NCBI GenBank assembly: GCA_014621425.1
Contig: JAANBB010000002.1
Location: forward strand, 127,001 to 191,000
Direction of reading: 5' to 3'
From: Cylindrodendrum hubeiense
Taxonomy: Eukaryota; Ascomycota; Sordariomycetes; Hypocreales; Nectriaceae
DNA length: 64,000 nucleotides
Shown here: piece by piece, positions 23,754 through 34,707 of the stretch
Numbering within the stretch: the first letter of the stretch is position 1
How the letters are laid out: each line of letters starts with the position of its first letter
Made by a program: the position numbers and the translations under genes
Notes under the pieces: generated by a model
What the model saw: the letters and a program-made list of their open reading frames with translations, nothing else
Told to the model about the DNA's origin: nothing
The model's database searches: none

Positions 23754-24944
23754 TTTCGACCTCAGAAATAAATGGAGACTCAAAGCTGCCGGAGTTTAGC
23801 TTTGGAGCATGTAAAGGGCAACGTAAGCTTCTCGTGGGTAACGGTGCGTCGGCGTGGACTCGTAGATGCTGACCAGGCTCTCGTCGACTGCGCGAGGCTC
23901 TCTACGAGCGGGCACCTATGAGAGCTGCAGACCGGCGAGGTCACCCTCAGGGTTGTTGAAACAAATATGACATAATGAGGCGGATTATGCTTCGGAAGTG
24001 CAGAGGCTGCCAGGCTGCCAGGCTGTAAGGCTGTACGGCTGTTGGCTGGACGTCTTGACTCTACATGCCATTCTTTCTATTCCAGAGATAGAATGAGCAC
24101 CACCTTTTTCCCTCTGTAAAATCATGCGACGGTATTTGTCTTAGTAGTTCAGTGCCATGTTATAATTTGGCATCGAATAATTCACATCATATAGCATTTT
24201 TTCACGACTCACTTTAGGCAGTGAACATATATTTTCTCGGCAAAGAACCATCACAGGGTTTCGTTACTGCCTCAAAACGTACAACATGTTTTGATTTCCT
24301 CATCAGCGACCCCTCAATGTATACATAATATGACGATGCTAGCTGAGAAGATAAGGCTTTTATTTTGGATGTATCAGTAGCTAACAATTATTTGCTTAGC
24401 TGTGGGGGTTTGTGGCGGTGAGATGCTGCTACCCTACACCAGCTTGTGTATCTGGCGGGTGGGTTTGGTTTTGCTGGCTGTGCATTCCGGCCCATCTTAG
24501 TATTTAAATGCAATGTTCCTGGACAGAGAAGTAACTTTTAAACTAGTCGATATAAAGAGAGAAAAGACGGCGATTTTATTCATTGCCATTGGGAAGGTTC
24601 TAATATAATCCAACGAAATTTAATGAACTTTGTGAATGACATATGTGGTCTTGCTTGATTACTATTTAAATCGCAATATGAAAGCTCCCTGATAAATGTT
24701 TGCGCTATTATTGAACGAGTATCTATAAAACTAAGAAGGAATGAAAATGAAATGATTGATACAGTATCGATTTCGCTGCATGAGAGTAGCCGAAACTGTG
24801 AGGTTCTCTAAGACTATGCAAAAATGATTTGAAGCGATATCCAGCATTCGCTTTAGTATACCCTAACGCCCATTTTGTGCACCAAAACACAAACTTTCCG
24901 CCTTTAAACAAGGCGTTCGAGACCAACTCCCTTTGTTCGATAGC
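23754..24944. other. Intergenic, AT-rich, with a short GGCTG tandem repeat
   Basis: About 1.2 kb. Bases 24005-24049 are an imperfect 8-base tandem array built on GGCTGCCA/GGCTGTAA. The part from about 24100 to 24700 is AT-rich without open frames. No transposon features such as terminal repeats were recognised. Confidence 0.45.
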
Positions 24945-25825
24945 TCATACTGATTGAAGGGGGATAAGACCATCCTTCGAGGCACGACGGTCTCCTGGGA
25001 CGGGATATCGGACGAAGAATATAACCATGACGAAAAACATCAAAACGGCGTCAAAAACGTAGAGCGGCCATTCATGGAGAAGTAAATAACCATCATGACC
25101 CATGATGAACTCGATTACTCGAAACGTTGATCGAACCAAGATGAGAACGCTGCAAGCGTGGAGCATGTAAATCTGTGACTCCCAGGGGTTTGACGGATCT
25201 GTGGATTCGGTTGTGGGTGACTTTCGCATTCGAGTTTGAAAGATGACCGTAGTGACCATAAAGAAGCCGAAGACGATGATCTGGATGAAGAGACCGCCGA
25301 TGATGATGTTCTGGCCCAGCGCGGCATTGTCTCCCGTTGCCATGAGGCCTGCTGCGCTTCCTTGGACCATGAAGGAGACCACGTCACCCATGACAAATAT
25401 CTTGGTCAACCACTTGACGGGAATGATGGAAAGAGCCTCCCCATGAGCCTGGATAATGACGCGCCGGAGGACCATGTATATGGATGCGGCGAAGAGAACG
25501 GGCGCAAGAAGGATAAAGGAGTTTTGGATAACGAATGGCATGAGCTTGTCGGTTTTATCATGTGCAGTGGCGCGACCGGCGAATCCTATAACTTCGACTG
25601 AAATGATGCGTGTTAGAGTGGAAATGACGGGGAGCAATGTAGGCTAGACTTACACATGCCACCGATAACGAAGACAGAGCAGAACCATGTTTTCGTTTTG
25701 TACATGCGCCATGCAACAGCGCCTGTGATAAGAAGGAACAAAATAAGGAAAATTATCGCAGCGGGCGTGCTGGGCAGATAGTTCCAGAGGTAGTATCCTC
25801 CCCGGTACGGTTTTAGTTCAGCCAT
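24945..25825 (-). CDS. RTA1-like membrane protein
   Basis: Two exons on the minus strand: 25825-25654 and 25597-24945 (intron 56 nt), giving 274 aa. The start MAELKPYRGGYYLWNYLPS is typical of the family. Seven hydrophobic spans are seen, with the conserved blocks FEVIGFAGRA, LLAPVLFAASIYM, FVMGDVVSFMVQGSAAGL, RSTFRVIEF and HEWPLYVFDAVLM. RTA1-domain proteins include yeast Rta1 and Rsb1, linked to 7-aminocholesterol resistance and sphingoid-base translocation. This member probably sits in the plasma membrane; its cargo is not predictable. It is divergent from an Upc2-like factor starting at 26562, about 740 bases away. Confidence 0.93.
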
Positions 25826-26561
25826 GGCGATCCGCGGTTGAGTCTCGACGGGAGACTGTGACGAGGCGAACTGTAGGGATCTTTCGAGTGAGTGTCGTCG
25901 GTTCTGAGCGATGCTGAGATGGGTGGAACCTGTTTGAACGCAGAGATATGTCCCTTTATATTTCTCCCGCCCTGAGATGGCTTTGTCCGACGTGGTCTTG
26001 GCTGTTAATCTCATAGTCCCACTTCCCCGTTTACTCGTATCTGTGATCCCTGCTCCACGGATCCAACACAATGCGATTGGCTGAATTATCGATGCGAGGA
26101 GATCCACTTCACGCCGCGGACTCAGCGCTGTGTGATTGGCACGCATTTCTCAAGCGGGGCTCGAATACGGACCGGCGATGGTCTCAAACTACGCCGCAGA
26201 GTTCGGTTGCATCGACCCCTCTCGACTCCGCCAGGCATTGGTGACGACGACCTCGCGCTGGGTGCCAATCTCGACGGTCCCCCTGAGTCTGCGCCTCCTC
26301 TCTCTGCAGACAAAGACCCGTCAAGGCCAGTCAAGATCAAGCCACGGCCCACGGCCCGACTGTGGAATCTAAGGTTAAACAGCCGTAAATCTCAGGAAAT
26401 TCGCACACGTTAGCGTCTCCATTTCTCCGCGGTTTGCCAATAATAGAGAATCCACTATCACTGGTTCGACAGATGCAGAACAGTGGAGACGCTGAATTCA
26501 TTGAGATTTTATGGTCGATTGCACCCGCCCGCCTGGATTGTCTGGTCTACCACCATACAAA
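25826..26561. promoter_or_regulatory. Divergent promoter: RTA1 gene and Upc2-like factor
   Basis: 736 bases between divergent start codons. A GC-rich segment (26150-26330) is open in several frames but lacks motifs. Co-regulation of the two genes is plausible because Upc2-type factors respond to sterols and RTA1 proteins are tied to lipid stress, but no specific binding site is obvious. Confidence 0.4.
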
Positions 26562-27791
26562 ATGATTGCACGACGTACCCACCGCAAGTCCCGTCTTGGG
26601 TGTGCCGAGTGCAAGAAACGACATATCAAGGTACGTGTCCACTCTGCCTAGATAACTTATCTTATCCCCGCGTCACTCTCGATCCCTGAAGACCCTGGAG
26701 TCTAAAGCAACCCCCTGACCTGACGTCGTCCATAGTGCGATGAGTCCCGCCCGGTGTGTGTCAACTGCTCCAGTACAGAGAGAAAGTGCTCTTTTATACA
26801 TCTGGAAGCCACAGTCCCTCTACCGTCTCCGGCACCTTCCAGCCCTGCCTCCCAGATACGCTCAGAGACAACCTCAGACCATGTTGACGCACCAGCCGCC
26901 AACATGGTCCAGTTAGAGCTGTTGTCCCATTTCATATCGTGCCACTCCATCGGCTTTTCCGAGATTCTCCCGAAAATCGATATCGTAACGCCGAATGAAA
27001 TGGTTGATAAAGCCCTCGGCTGCGACTTTCTCATGAACGAACTTCTGGCCTTTTCCGCACGTCATCTTGCAACAACTCGGCCAGATAGGGAAGCCTTTTA
27101 TCTTTATCACGCCAAAAACCTACAGACTCATGCTCTTTCGCTGTTCACAGGTGCGCATGTTGAGCCAAACAAGGATAACTGCATTCACATCCTCTTCTTC
27201 AGCTGGCTACTTGGCATTCACCTGCTCTGCGATGTGCCGAGCACCCGAGGCCAAGATGACATTTTGGAACGATTCTTGCATTATTTTGAACTGTTTCGAG
27301 GTATCCGCGTCGTCACAGTAGGTGCTTGGACGTTCCTCGTGGAATCTGAATATCGCGAAATATTTGAACGTGGTGCTGCAGCTGCCAAAAATGTCAGTGT
27401 CGGTTCACATACTTCCTCGCTCAGGGACTTGGTCCGCGACAGCCTTGGCATCAATGAAGTCCAGAAAAAGGCTTGCGAGGAGGCAATATCGAGACTACAA
27501 TGGGTGTTCGAGAACTACGACCGAATAGGCCCCAAGGAAGCCCTCGTTGATTGCGCCCACGTGGCATTTTCATGGCCCCTGCTCGTCTCTCCCGAATTCC
27601 TGCAGTGCCTGCGGGCGAAGCGACCAGAGGCCCTATTAATATTGGCTCACTTTGCCGTGGTTTTGTTCTACTGCAGGTCATCCTGGATCTTCGGCCCCGT
27701 TGGTGCCCAGCTCCTTGAGAGTATTGTGTCCACCTTGGGTCCAGGGTGGGAGAGGTGGTTACAGTGGCCAAAGGAGGTGATTCAAACTTGA
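26562..27791 (+). CDS. Zn2Cys6 transcription factor, Upc2/sterol-uptake-control-like
   Basis: Two exons: 26562-26630 and 26736-27791 (intron 105 nt), giving 374 aa. The zinc cluster is at the extreme N terminus, with the pattern CAECKKRHIKC, then C-x2-C and a final Cys after ERK, and the intron splits it after HIK, a position often seen in fungal factors of this group. The region after a Pro/Ser linker begins with VQLELLSHF, typical of the Upc2-like subgroup, followed by a helical effector region. The total length of about 370-400 aa also fits that group. Known relatives control sterol or specialised-metabolite genes; its targets here are unknown. Confidence 0.88.
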
Positions 27792-27910
27792 TGGAAGACG
27801 CTACGGTTCTTTGATCAATGCCGTTCCTGACGTCACGGATCTAGAAATAAATCAGGTTTCGAGAACTGATGTATTATGCAGAAAGCTCGTGCTGCAATAC
27901 GTGTCGACGA

Positions 27911-28687
27911 TTATTTCTCCCATGTACGTCTCACCTCCATACAGGCCCTACCTAGGTCTCCCCAGTCAAGGGAACTCCACTTCTCGGGATTTTCATTGGC
28001 GTCGACGAAATGCTTCATGGCCAAGACCGTCTGCGTGGCCCATTTCTCTGCGCTCACGCGACCGACGCCCGTTGCGAGTGGAGTCATTAGAACGCTCTCG
28101 ATTGGGCCATCTCCTTCTTCGACAACTCCATCCTGGACATCGCGGTTGTGGTTGTCAATGGCGCACAAAAGACTCCATATGCATTCATATACGACTTCGC
28201 GATCCCACCGCGCATCTCCAGGCAGCCGCATGGTGGGGCAGAGGGCGACGCGACGAGTGCTCCAGACATTGCGAGACCGGGCATCAAAGTCCTCTGGGAT
28301 GCGTACCAGCGTGCAAGACCCAGGAGGGGAAAAGCCGCGATACTTGCGATACAGCGTCGCCTGAGCAGCCTTAGTCAGCGCCAGGTAGTCGTTGCGAGGC
28401 GAAAAGGCGTCTGAGATGGCATGGTCGAAGGCGCCGTCGAGTCGACCGTAAGAGTTGGCCGGGGAGACGATGGTGTCGAATTGAACTGACGATGGAAGGT
28501 CTTCAAGGGAGCAGTTGTGAATCTCTATGGACACGTTCTCGGGCAGTAGTCGAGACCGGCGGGCTGCTTCAAAGGCGGTGATGTATTGGCTTTCCATGCA
28601 GAGGAGGTGGATGTGGGGAATATGTGAGGGTTCCGGCTCTTCGTCTGGCATCGAGATCATACTGATGGATGAGTCGGTGTCTGACAT
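27911..28687 (-). CDS. Macro-domain-like protein
   Basis: Single exon, 258 aa, starting ATG at 28687. The block TIVSPANSYGRLDGAFDHAI matches the ADP-ribose-binding loop of macro domains (the VNAAN-type segment is replaced by VSPANS), and LMTPLATGVGRVSAEKWA fits the second glycine-rich phosphate loop. No signal peptide or membrane span is present. Macro domains bind or hydrolyse ADP-ribose derivatives or related nucleotides. This fungal subgroup is uncharacterised as far as I know, and whether it is catalytic is open. It is convergent with the Upc2-like factor, 119 bases apart. Confidence 0.8.
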   Translation of the reverse strand: MSDTDSSISMISMPDEEPEPSHIPHIHLLCMESQYITAFEAARRSRLLPENVSIEIHNCSLEDLPSSVQFDTIVSPANSYGRLDGAFDHAISDAFSPRNDYLALTKAAQATLYRKYRGFSPPGSCTLVRIPEDFDARSRNVWSTRRVALCPTMRLPGDARWDREVVYECIWSLLCAIDNHNRDVQDGVVEEGDGPIESVLMTPLATGVGRVSAEKWATQTVLAMKHFVDANENPEKWSSLDWGDLGRACMEVRRTWEK

Positions 28688-29138
28688 CGTGAAGATACTG
28701 ATGGATGATTCGTCAGAGCAGTCTCTGCTTGGGTTAATTGTGAGAAATGGAGAAGTGTATAAACATGTGTTAGATTGAAACCGGATGATGTAAATGCGGT
28801 CTTAGTCAGACTGGTCAGATTGACTCCACCCCGCTTGAGGAAAAGAGGGGCTGCGCAGGCATCCATCCCAGATCAATATGATGATTAGATTGTGGATTCA
28901 CACTGATGCCTCAAATGAAATATTAACAGAGACATGTACTCATGTCTCTCACATCCGCGGTGTCGGATAGGTTCTGTCCTTTGTCTATACACCGAAGCCA
29001 TTATTATATCTTCAAATTACAACGCCTTTTTCAGCATCAGCGACTCATAGACTATATTCTCGAAGACATCATTCTTCACTACCGCTCCAAATCTGTGACG
29101 TCTCATTAGCCATCTTTTGAAGGTTGGAGGTGGGAGAA
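28688..29138. other. Intergenic, no gene seen
   Basis: 451 bases with the promoter of the macro-domain gene and the 3' flank of the bZIP gene. Nothing else was recognised. Confidence 0.4.
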
Positions 29139-30361
29139 TCAGATGCGTAATCGGTCTAGTGCCGTCTTAACATACCCATGACAATTTACCGCATCGCGCA
29201 ATCTCTCAGCCAGAATCACCAGGTATTTGATGTGTAGTTCGCCAAAGAGTGGCCTTTTACGAAGGCTGTTCCACGCTTGAATTGGGGTTACCTCGCCGTC
29301 TGAGGCGACCTCTGGGGTAAGTGCTAAGAGCCGCTCAAGGATTGCTGCGGGGGTGTCTTGGAATGATGGAGGATCTGTGTTATGACGAGGTGTTGGGGAT
29401 AAATAATGCAGCTGTGAAGTGGCTGTTAAAGCATGGCCAGAGGGCTCCTGGGGCTGTTTGGGATCTCCGTGAACATGTCCCAAGCAAGGCTCTTCAATTC
29501 TGTAGCTGTTAGAGAAAGTCCAGCCTCCCAATCACCGTGTCGCTTTTCTCTAGTTGGGACGGGATAACTTACTTGAGGACAAATTCCATCCCGATTGTAA
29601 TCTGATTCAGTTCACATACTCTTATGGGAGGGCTTGGTGCCATGTCGAGAGGTTGTGTGAATTGAGGCCACTCATCCGCTTGACTGGCATTTGACGTTTG
29701 ATGCTGTGGCGCTTTCCGGCCGTCTTGTAAGTCATATTCACTGAGTGACTCGGGCGAAGCTAACTGCAATGCCGAGGTGGTGTACTTGGCTGGGCGCTGG
29801 TGGAGATGAACACCCTCCGGACTTGCGTTACATCTCACGTTACGACCATCGCCACCTGTGCCGTCCGTTGGGAATAAGTAAGATGCCTCTTGTCGACTAT
29901 TGATACCCTGGAAGTCGGGGATGTCAAGGCAGGAGCCGTCTGGAACAGCGATACCATTGACTGCTAGAATCTCCAGAAGGGCTTGGACGCAATTGTTCAG
30001 CTTCTCATTTTGGAGCACCAGATTGGCCTCGTGCGCCTTTGAGAGGGCAAGGTCTTCTTCAAGGCCCTTTGCATATCTGCTTTTGCGCTTGCGATACGAC
30101 CTGCGGATCGAGGGTTAAATGTGTAAGAGCTCTGATACCATGACGACGAGCGCGTGGAGATTTACTCACTGCTGGGCTTGCCGCAATTGAGCCCGTCGCT
30201 TCTCGGCGGGATCCTCTTTTGGCGCTGGTAGCAACTAGAGTCAGCAGACATGCTATATGTAGGGCCTCTGTTGTAAATTTCGCAGCGAAGACTGGATATG
30301 CTAGGAGACACTCAACTGGCGTACCTGTGGGGTTGAAAATGCGGAAGATGGGGGGCGACAT
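29139..30361 (-). CDS. bZIP transcription factor
   Basis: Four exons on the minus strand: 30361-30325, 30224-30170, 30100-29573, 29505-29139, giving 328 aa. After splicing, the N terminus reads MSPPIFRIFNPTG, then the basic region KRRAQLRQAQQSYRKRKSRY (R-x3-R-x-A-Q-x2-Y-R-x-R-K), and a leucine-zipper-like helix (LEEDLALSKAHEANLVLQN). The first two introns interrupt the basic region coding part, and the reconstruction of a clean bZIP supports the joins. The C-terminal half carries the conserved block FVLNYRIEEPCLGHVHGDP seen in this class of fungal bZIP factors. It is nuclear by inference. Introns are 100, 69 and 67 nt. Confidence 0.87.
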
Positions 30362-31765
30362 GGAAGTATATTAGGAAAATTACAAGACGTGAAGAATGAG
30401 GAATAGAATTTCGGTTGTCACAGGCTAGAGTCGCTCAAGATTGAACCGTGAAGGACGGGCAAGTAGAATGTGATTCAGGGATATTCAGTCACTGACGTAG
30501 ATGTTCAGCGCACCTTCAGTAGGAGGAAAGCACACATAAGCGCTACGGGTTTCCCCGCTTCGTTTTCCCCTTGACAGCTGATTCCAAAGCACGGCGACGT
30601 CACTAGGCCCAAAACATCTACCGCAACTGTTTCGGAGCAGTTAGATTGCTTCTGTTAGTGTTTGGGCCATCCCAGCCTCAAGTGGGGCAGCGTCTTCTGC
30701 ACAATATTTGGGTCTGCCTGGCTGTGGCTCTTCACACTGCGGGATGCCTGCGCCAATCGACGATGTTGCTGCTGATCCAAGGTAGCTCACTGTAATGTCT
30801 AAGTTTCAGACGTGTGAGAAGGTGGTCCAGCCACAGGTCGAGGATTCACTGACGTTGCCGACTCTGCCGGGCGTGGCTGAGGCACCCCCTTGCAACTGGC
30901 CCGTAAAGACTTGCTTATTGCCTCGTTGTGTACATCTGTAAGAATTGAACAAAGCGCTGTTGGATCCCCGGGATGTATAATTGACGGTCAGTATCAGACC
31001 AGACAGCCGGGAATAAAAATGGCCAAGGGAGATTGGGGAAATATACGCACGATTGATTGCCTACCTGGGGTACGCCAGTCTGTGTCTCAGTCTCGCCTCG
31101 GTAGACAACATAAATCCGGCTGTCTACTGCGGAGAACAACCCTCATCCGCTACCTGATCCAAGTGGTCCTTACCAGGGGTAACTGGAAATTTGCATCCAG
31201 GTTCAGTGCCGAAGGACTCTCGTATGCATCAAGAGGTCGCATCGGGAAATACTGGACAGTCTCGGCGGATGAGACAGTGCTGGTCAGGGCCGTCATGATC
31301 AGCACCAGCCTTAGCGGCTTCTCGTCTCCACGGTAAGGCGCCTATCCCAAATAGGAAATTCTGATTACGCGCCACAACAAGCGAGCTAGTGCCGCTCCAC
31401 AGGACCCAGTTATCCCTGTCGAGGGCTGTGATTTCATCCTCATCTCCAAACCTCCGTAACTGAAAGAGGAAATTCTGATTATTCGACCCCTGGCCGTAAG
31501 GATGGAGGCTTAAACTCTAGCACTTAGACAACTGCCCTACCGGCCGTGCACACTCATCCGCAGCTTCATCCCGAGAAGCAAGAGAGACGGCTTGTAAATA
31601 TAAATACCCTTCTACATCGAAGGAGAAAATGTTCTTTACAACTCTTCACTTCAATCATCCATTCACCTGAGACCTGTATCTTCTCCTACATCTCTCCATC
31701 TCACCTACGAGCCGCCTAATTTTACACTTCCATCACTTCTCTACATCCACACTACAACTACCAAG
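30362..31765. promoter_or_regulatory. Long divergent intergenic region
   Basis: 1.4 kb between the bZIP gene (-) and the beta-propeller gene (+). An open frame at 30890-31336 has no recognisable motif. TATAAATA near 31597 lies about 165 bases upstream of the beta-propeller start and is followed by a pyrimidine-rich CT tract (31640-31750), typical of a strongly expressed fungal gene's 5' UTR. Confidence 0.5.
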
Positions 31766-33027
31766 ATGCGCGTGTCTGCCTCATTCGTCTTGTCGTCATG
31801 GTTGACGCTGTTGGTGCAAGAGAGCGCAGCGAGACCATCGCTATGCGAAAATGCGAAATCGATCTATGTTATGTCAAATGAGGATGTAAACAGCGTCATT
31901 GCTGTCCCAATTGGAAAGAACGGCAAACTCTTTGGCGGTACTTCTACGGCAACAGGCGGAAAGGGTGCGAGGGTGATTGACGGCACAACCCACGTGTCGG
32001 CCCTCACAGATGGCCTCGTATCTCAGTCGTGCTTGACTGTCGCTGGACATGTGAGTACTTTAGCCATCTAGGAGCAATGAGTTGGACCATCCACGTTACA
32101 AAATTACTAACTCGTCTTCAGAAACTCTTTGCTGTTAACCCTGGCTCCAACACTGTCACCATGTTTTCGATCGATCGGAAGGATGCCACAAAGTTGAAGA
32201 TGGTTGGCAAGCCAGCGGCAGTCCCGGGGGAATTCCCAAACACAGTCGCCGCGTCGAAGAAGCACAAAATTGTCTGCGTTGGCACTTCTGGAGCAGTCGC
32301 CGGAGTCTCATGCACCTCCTTTTCCCGTCACGGCATGGGAGCCATGGACGCCCTCCGGCCTTTCGACTTGAAGCAGACAACTCCACCAGTTGGGCCTCTC
32401 AACACCGTCTCACAGGTTTTCTTCTCTGAGGACCAAAATACGCTATTCGTCACTGTCAAGGGCGACCCGACCAAGGGAAACACGGGATTCCTGGCTTCTT
32501 TCCCCGTCAAGTATACAAGCAAGGGTGCCGTCATCAGCAAAAATGGCATTCGCTCTTCTCCGGCAGGAACTGCTGTGCTCTTCGGATCGTCGCCCATCGC
32601 TGGCTCACGCGATATCTTCGTCACGGATGCCTCGTTCGGTGGTGCTGTCCTATCCTTCAACTCGGTTGGCGTGGCCAGCGTCAAGGGCAAGGCAGCCATC
32701 GATGGCCAGAAAGCCACCTGTTGGTCCACCATCTCCCCAGAAACCAACACCGCCTTTGTGACCGATGTGGCAACCAACAGGCTAGTTGAGATGTCTCTGG
32801 AAGATGCATCCATTATCTCAAAGATTGACCTCAGCGCCAACGGCGACCCTGGCATGATCGATCTCAGGGCAGCTGGAAATTTTATTTACGCCTTGAGTCC
32901 TGGTAATGGCACAACAAACCCGGCTGTGACGGTGGTTCATGCTACAAAGAAGGTTCAGGTACAGCACTTTGAGTTGCAAGGCTTGGGAGCTAGCAACAGG
33001 GCGCAGGGAGTGGCGGTCTTACTCTAA
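31766..33027 (+). CDS. Secreted beta-propeller protein, lactonase/carboxymuconate-cyclase-like
   Basis: Two exons: 31766-32050 and 32122-33027 (intron 71 nt), giving 396 aa. A signal peptide ends near ESAA. The rest consists of repeated propeller-type strands (for example KLFAVNPGSNTVTMFSIDR, TLFVTVKGDP, NTAFVTDVATNRLVEM, NFIYALSPGNG), consistent with the seven-bladed family that includes 3-carboxy-cis,cis-muconate lactonizing enzyme and 6-phosphogluconolactonase. Fungal secreted members are abundant proteins of unknown substrate, some described as allergens or surface proteins. Catalytic activity cannot be assumed. TATA box and CT-rich leader upstream. Confidence 0.87.
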
Positions 33028-33333
33028 ACAATGCATTCGCAAGGGGGGTAGTGTAGGCTATCCATCTTCATCATCATCTTGAGGATTACTATGGTTAACG
33101 CTATGAAGCGACACCAGTTGTCTTTAGCTATCGTAAATTATTATAACCTTTTGTCTATCTCTGCGGCATTTTTTAGTAACCCAATTTGATCAGATGATAC
33201 CGTGAATCGAGACCCTGTCAGGTTTAGCCGTGCCACGGCCACGTCACCTCGGGCCATTTGCTCACAAGAACCAACATCGTGAATGTAATAAGATCAAACG
33301 AACCCTCGACTTTCAGGAATCATATTACTCAAA
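33028..33333. other. Short intergenic region
   Basis: 306 bases between two genes on the same strand, holding the 3' flank of the propeller gene and the promoter of the secreted 224-aa protein. Nothing else is seen. Confidence 0.4.
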
Positions 33334-34008
33334 ATGCTGGCCAGATCAACCTTCGTAGCTTTCATCTCGCTGCTATCAGGTTCTGGCATCTTGCATGTGA
33401 ACGCCGAATCTGACGAATGCACCTCACATCTCGGCTCTTGTTTTCCAACGCCTGACTTCTACCCTGTCCAGTTTTTTGAAGATACGCCAAGATTAATCAC
33501 TCTCGAAAGGCATTCTGAGGCAGTCATGCGTCTCCCAAACGTGGATTTATGCTTCGTCGATGTATCCAACTGGGACTGGAATACCGATGTCGTACGAATC
33601 GCGCATGACCGCGGCGCAGTGCAACGATATTTTGAGGCCCTCGACCGAGGTTTTATTGGCCAAGCAATCCGGGAGCGCTACACCTTTGATGGCCAGGTCG
33701 GTCCGGACGGCATCGTTCAGGGCACCGGAATGCGCATTGACGAACTTGTTATCAGCGACTTGCAAGAGGTTCTAGACGACAACGACGACCGCCTAGAGGC
33801 CACTCAAATGGTCTTGAGTCAGGGACTTGCAAATACCGACGATCCCGGAATAGAACTCGTGCGTACGATGGTCAGCATGATGGAAGCCGACCCTCCCGCT
33901 GCTCGGCGCACGAGAGTACTCAGGGCCGACATACTTAGCTTTCTGGAGGATCATGAGCTCGACGTTGAAAAACTCGACCGTTTGGTCGATATTATGCTTG
34001 AAGAGTGA
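33334..34008 (+). CDS. Secreted hypothetical protein, 224 aa
   Basis: Single exon from ATG 33334 to TGA 34008. Residues 1-24 form a signal peptide (hydrophobic core, cut near VNA/ESD). The mature part begins with three Cys (ECTSHLGSC), has a fourth Cys near residue 73, and is strongly acidic, with a helical C terminus (ILSFLEDHELDVEKLDRLVD). No membrane span, GPI signal or known domain is recognised. A secreted, possibly effector-like or cell-wall protein is a guess from size and charge only. Confidence 0.7.
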   Translation: MLARSTFVAFISLLSGSGILHVNAESDECTSHLGSCFPTPDFYPVQFFEDTPRLITLERHSEAVMRLPNVDLCFVDVSNWDWNTDVVRIAHDRGAVQRYFEALDRGFIGQAIRERYTFDGQVGPDGIVQGTGMRIDELVISDLQEVLDDNDDRLEATQMVLSQGLANTDDPGIELVRTMVSMMEADPPAARRTRVLRADILSFLEDHELDVEKLDRLVDIMLEE

Positions 34009-34707
34009 TAGCATTAAACCTTCTCTTAGCGTGTCTTAAGTTGTTGAAGGAAGACATGGTGTGTTATTCAGTAATAGTGGCTGCTTATTCTTGAGTTGAA
34101 AAAATCGTCTGATATGCCAAAGCTTTTGCTGTACATAGCTATTTGCACAAACTCGCCAGCGGATGGCTTGGATAGGCTGTGCCGCAGACCTATGCTCTTG
34201 GTGGTTAGATAGAGACAAATGAATCAGGCGTAGACATCATGGGACCAAATGCTTACAAATAGCAACAAACTTGGCGGCACAATACCTCAAAGAAATATCC
34301 CGTTTTTGGGCCGTTCTTGCCGACATTCGAGCTCAACAATTGATGGTCCGAATACGTACTCCCTCGGATACTTTATTGCTTTGGCGGCGTTGTACTACTT
34401 GGATCTAATGACAATATGGCTTTTTATCAGACTAACTATAGGTGCATCATTCAGCCATCCCAAATCTGACATAAGCCCACATCATCTTCGCATGCGACTC
34501 TCTGCCTAGCGGTGCTTTTCACCAATCCAAATCAGCTCATAAGTTTCATCATGCATTTGGTTGAAAATGATATCCCTAAACATGCAGCTCTCGATGGACT
34601 GGTTTGTGTATTTATAGAGCATTCGCCTGTCACCTTGTTGCCTCTACGATCCCCTCCTCATCTCAATTCCTATTGAAACGTCGTCAAATTACTAATCGTC
34701 AATCACC
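34009..34707. other. Intergenic, no gene seen
   Basis: 699 bases. A TATTTATAG element near 34610 lies about 100 bases upstream of the next start at 34708. Nothing else was recognised. Confidence 0.4.

Noticed and set aside
30890..31336. Open frame of 148 codons on the plus strand
   Set aside because: No motif, unlikely composition, and it lies in the long upstream region of the beta-propeller gene; no splice partner improves it.
32328..32855. Long minus-strand open frame (175 codons) opposite the beta-propeller gene
   Set aside because: The plus strand has signal peptide, intron and propeller repeats; the antisense frame arises from codon bias.
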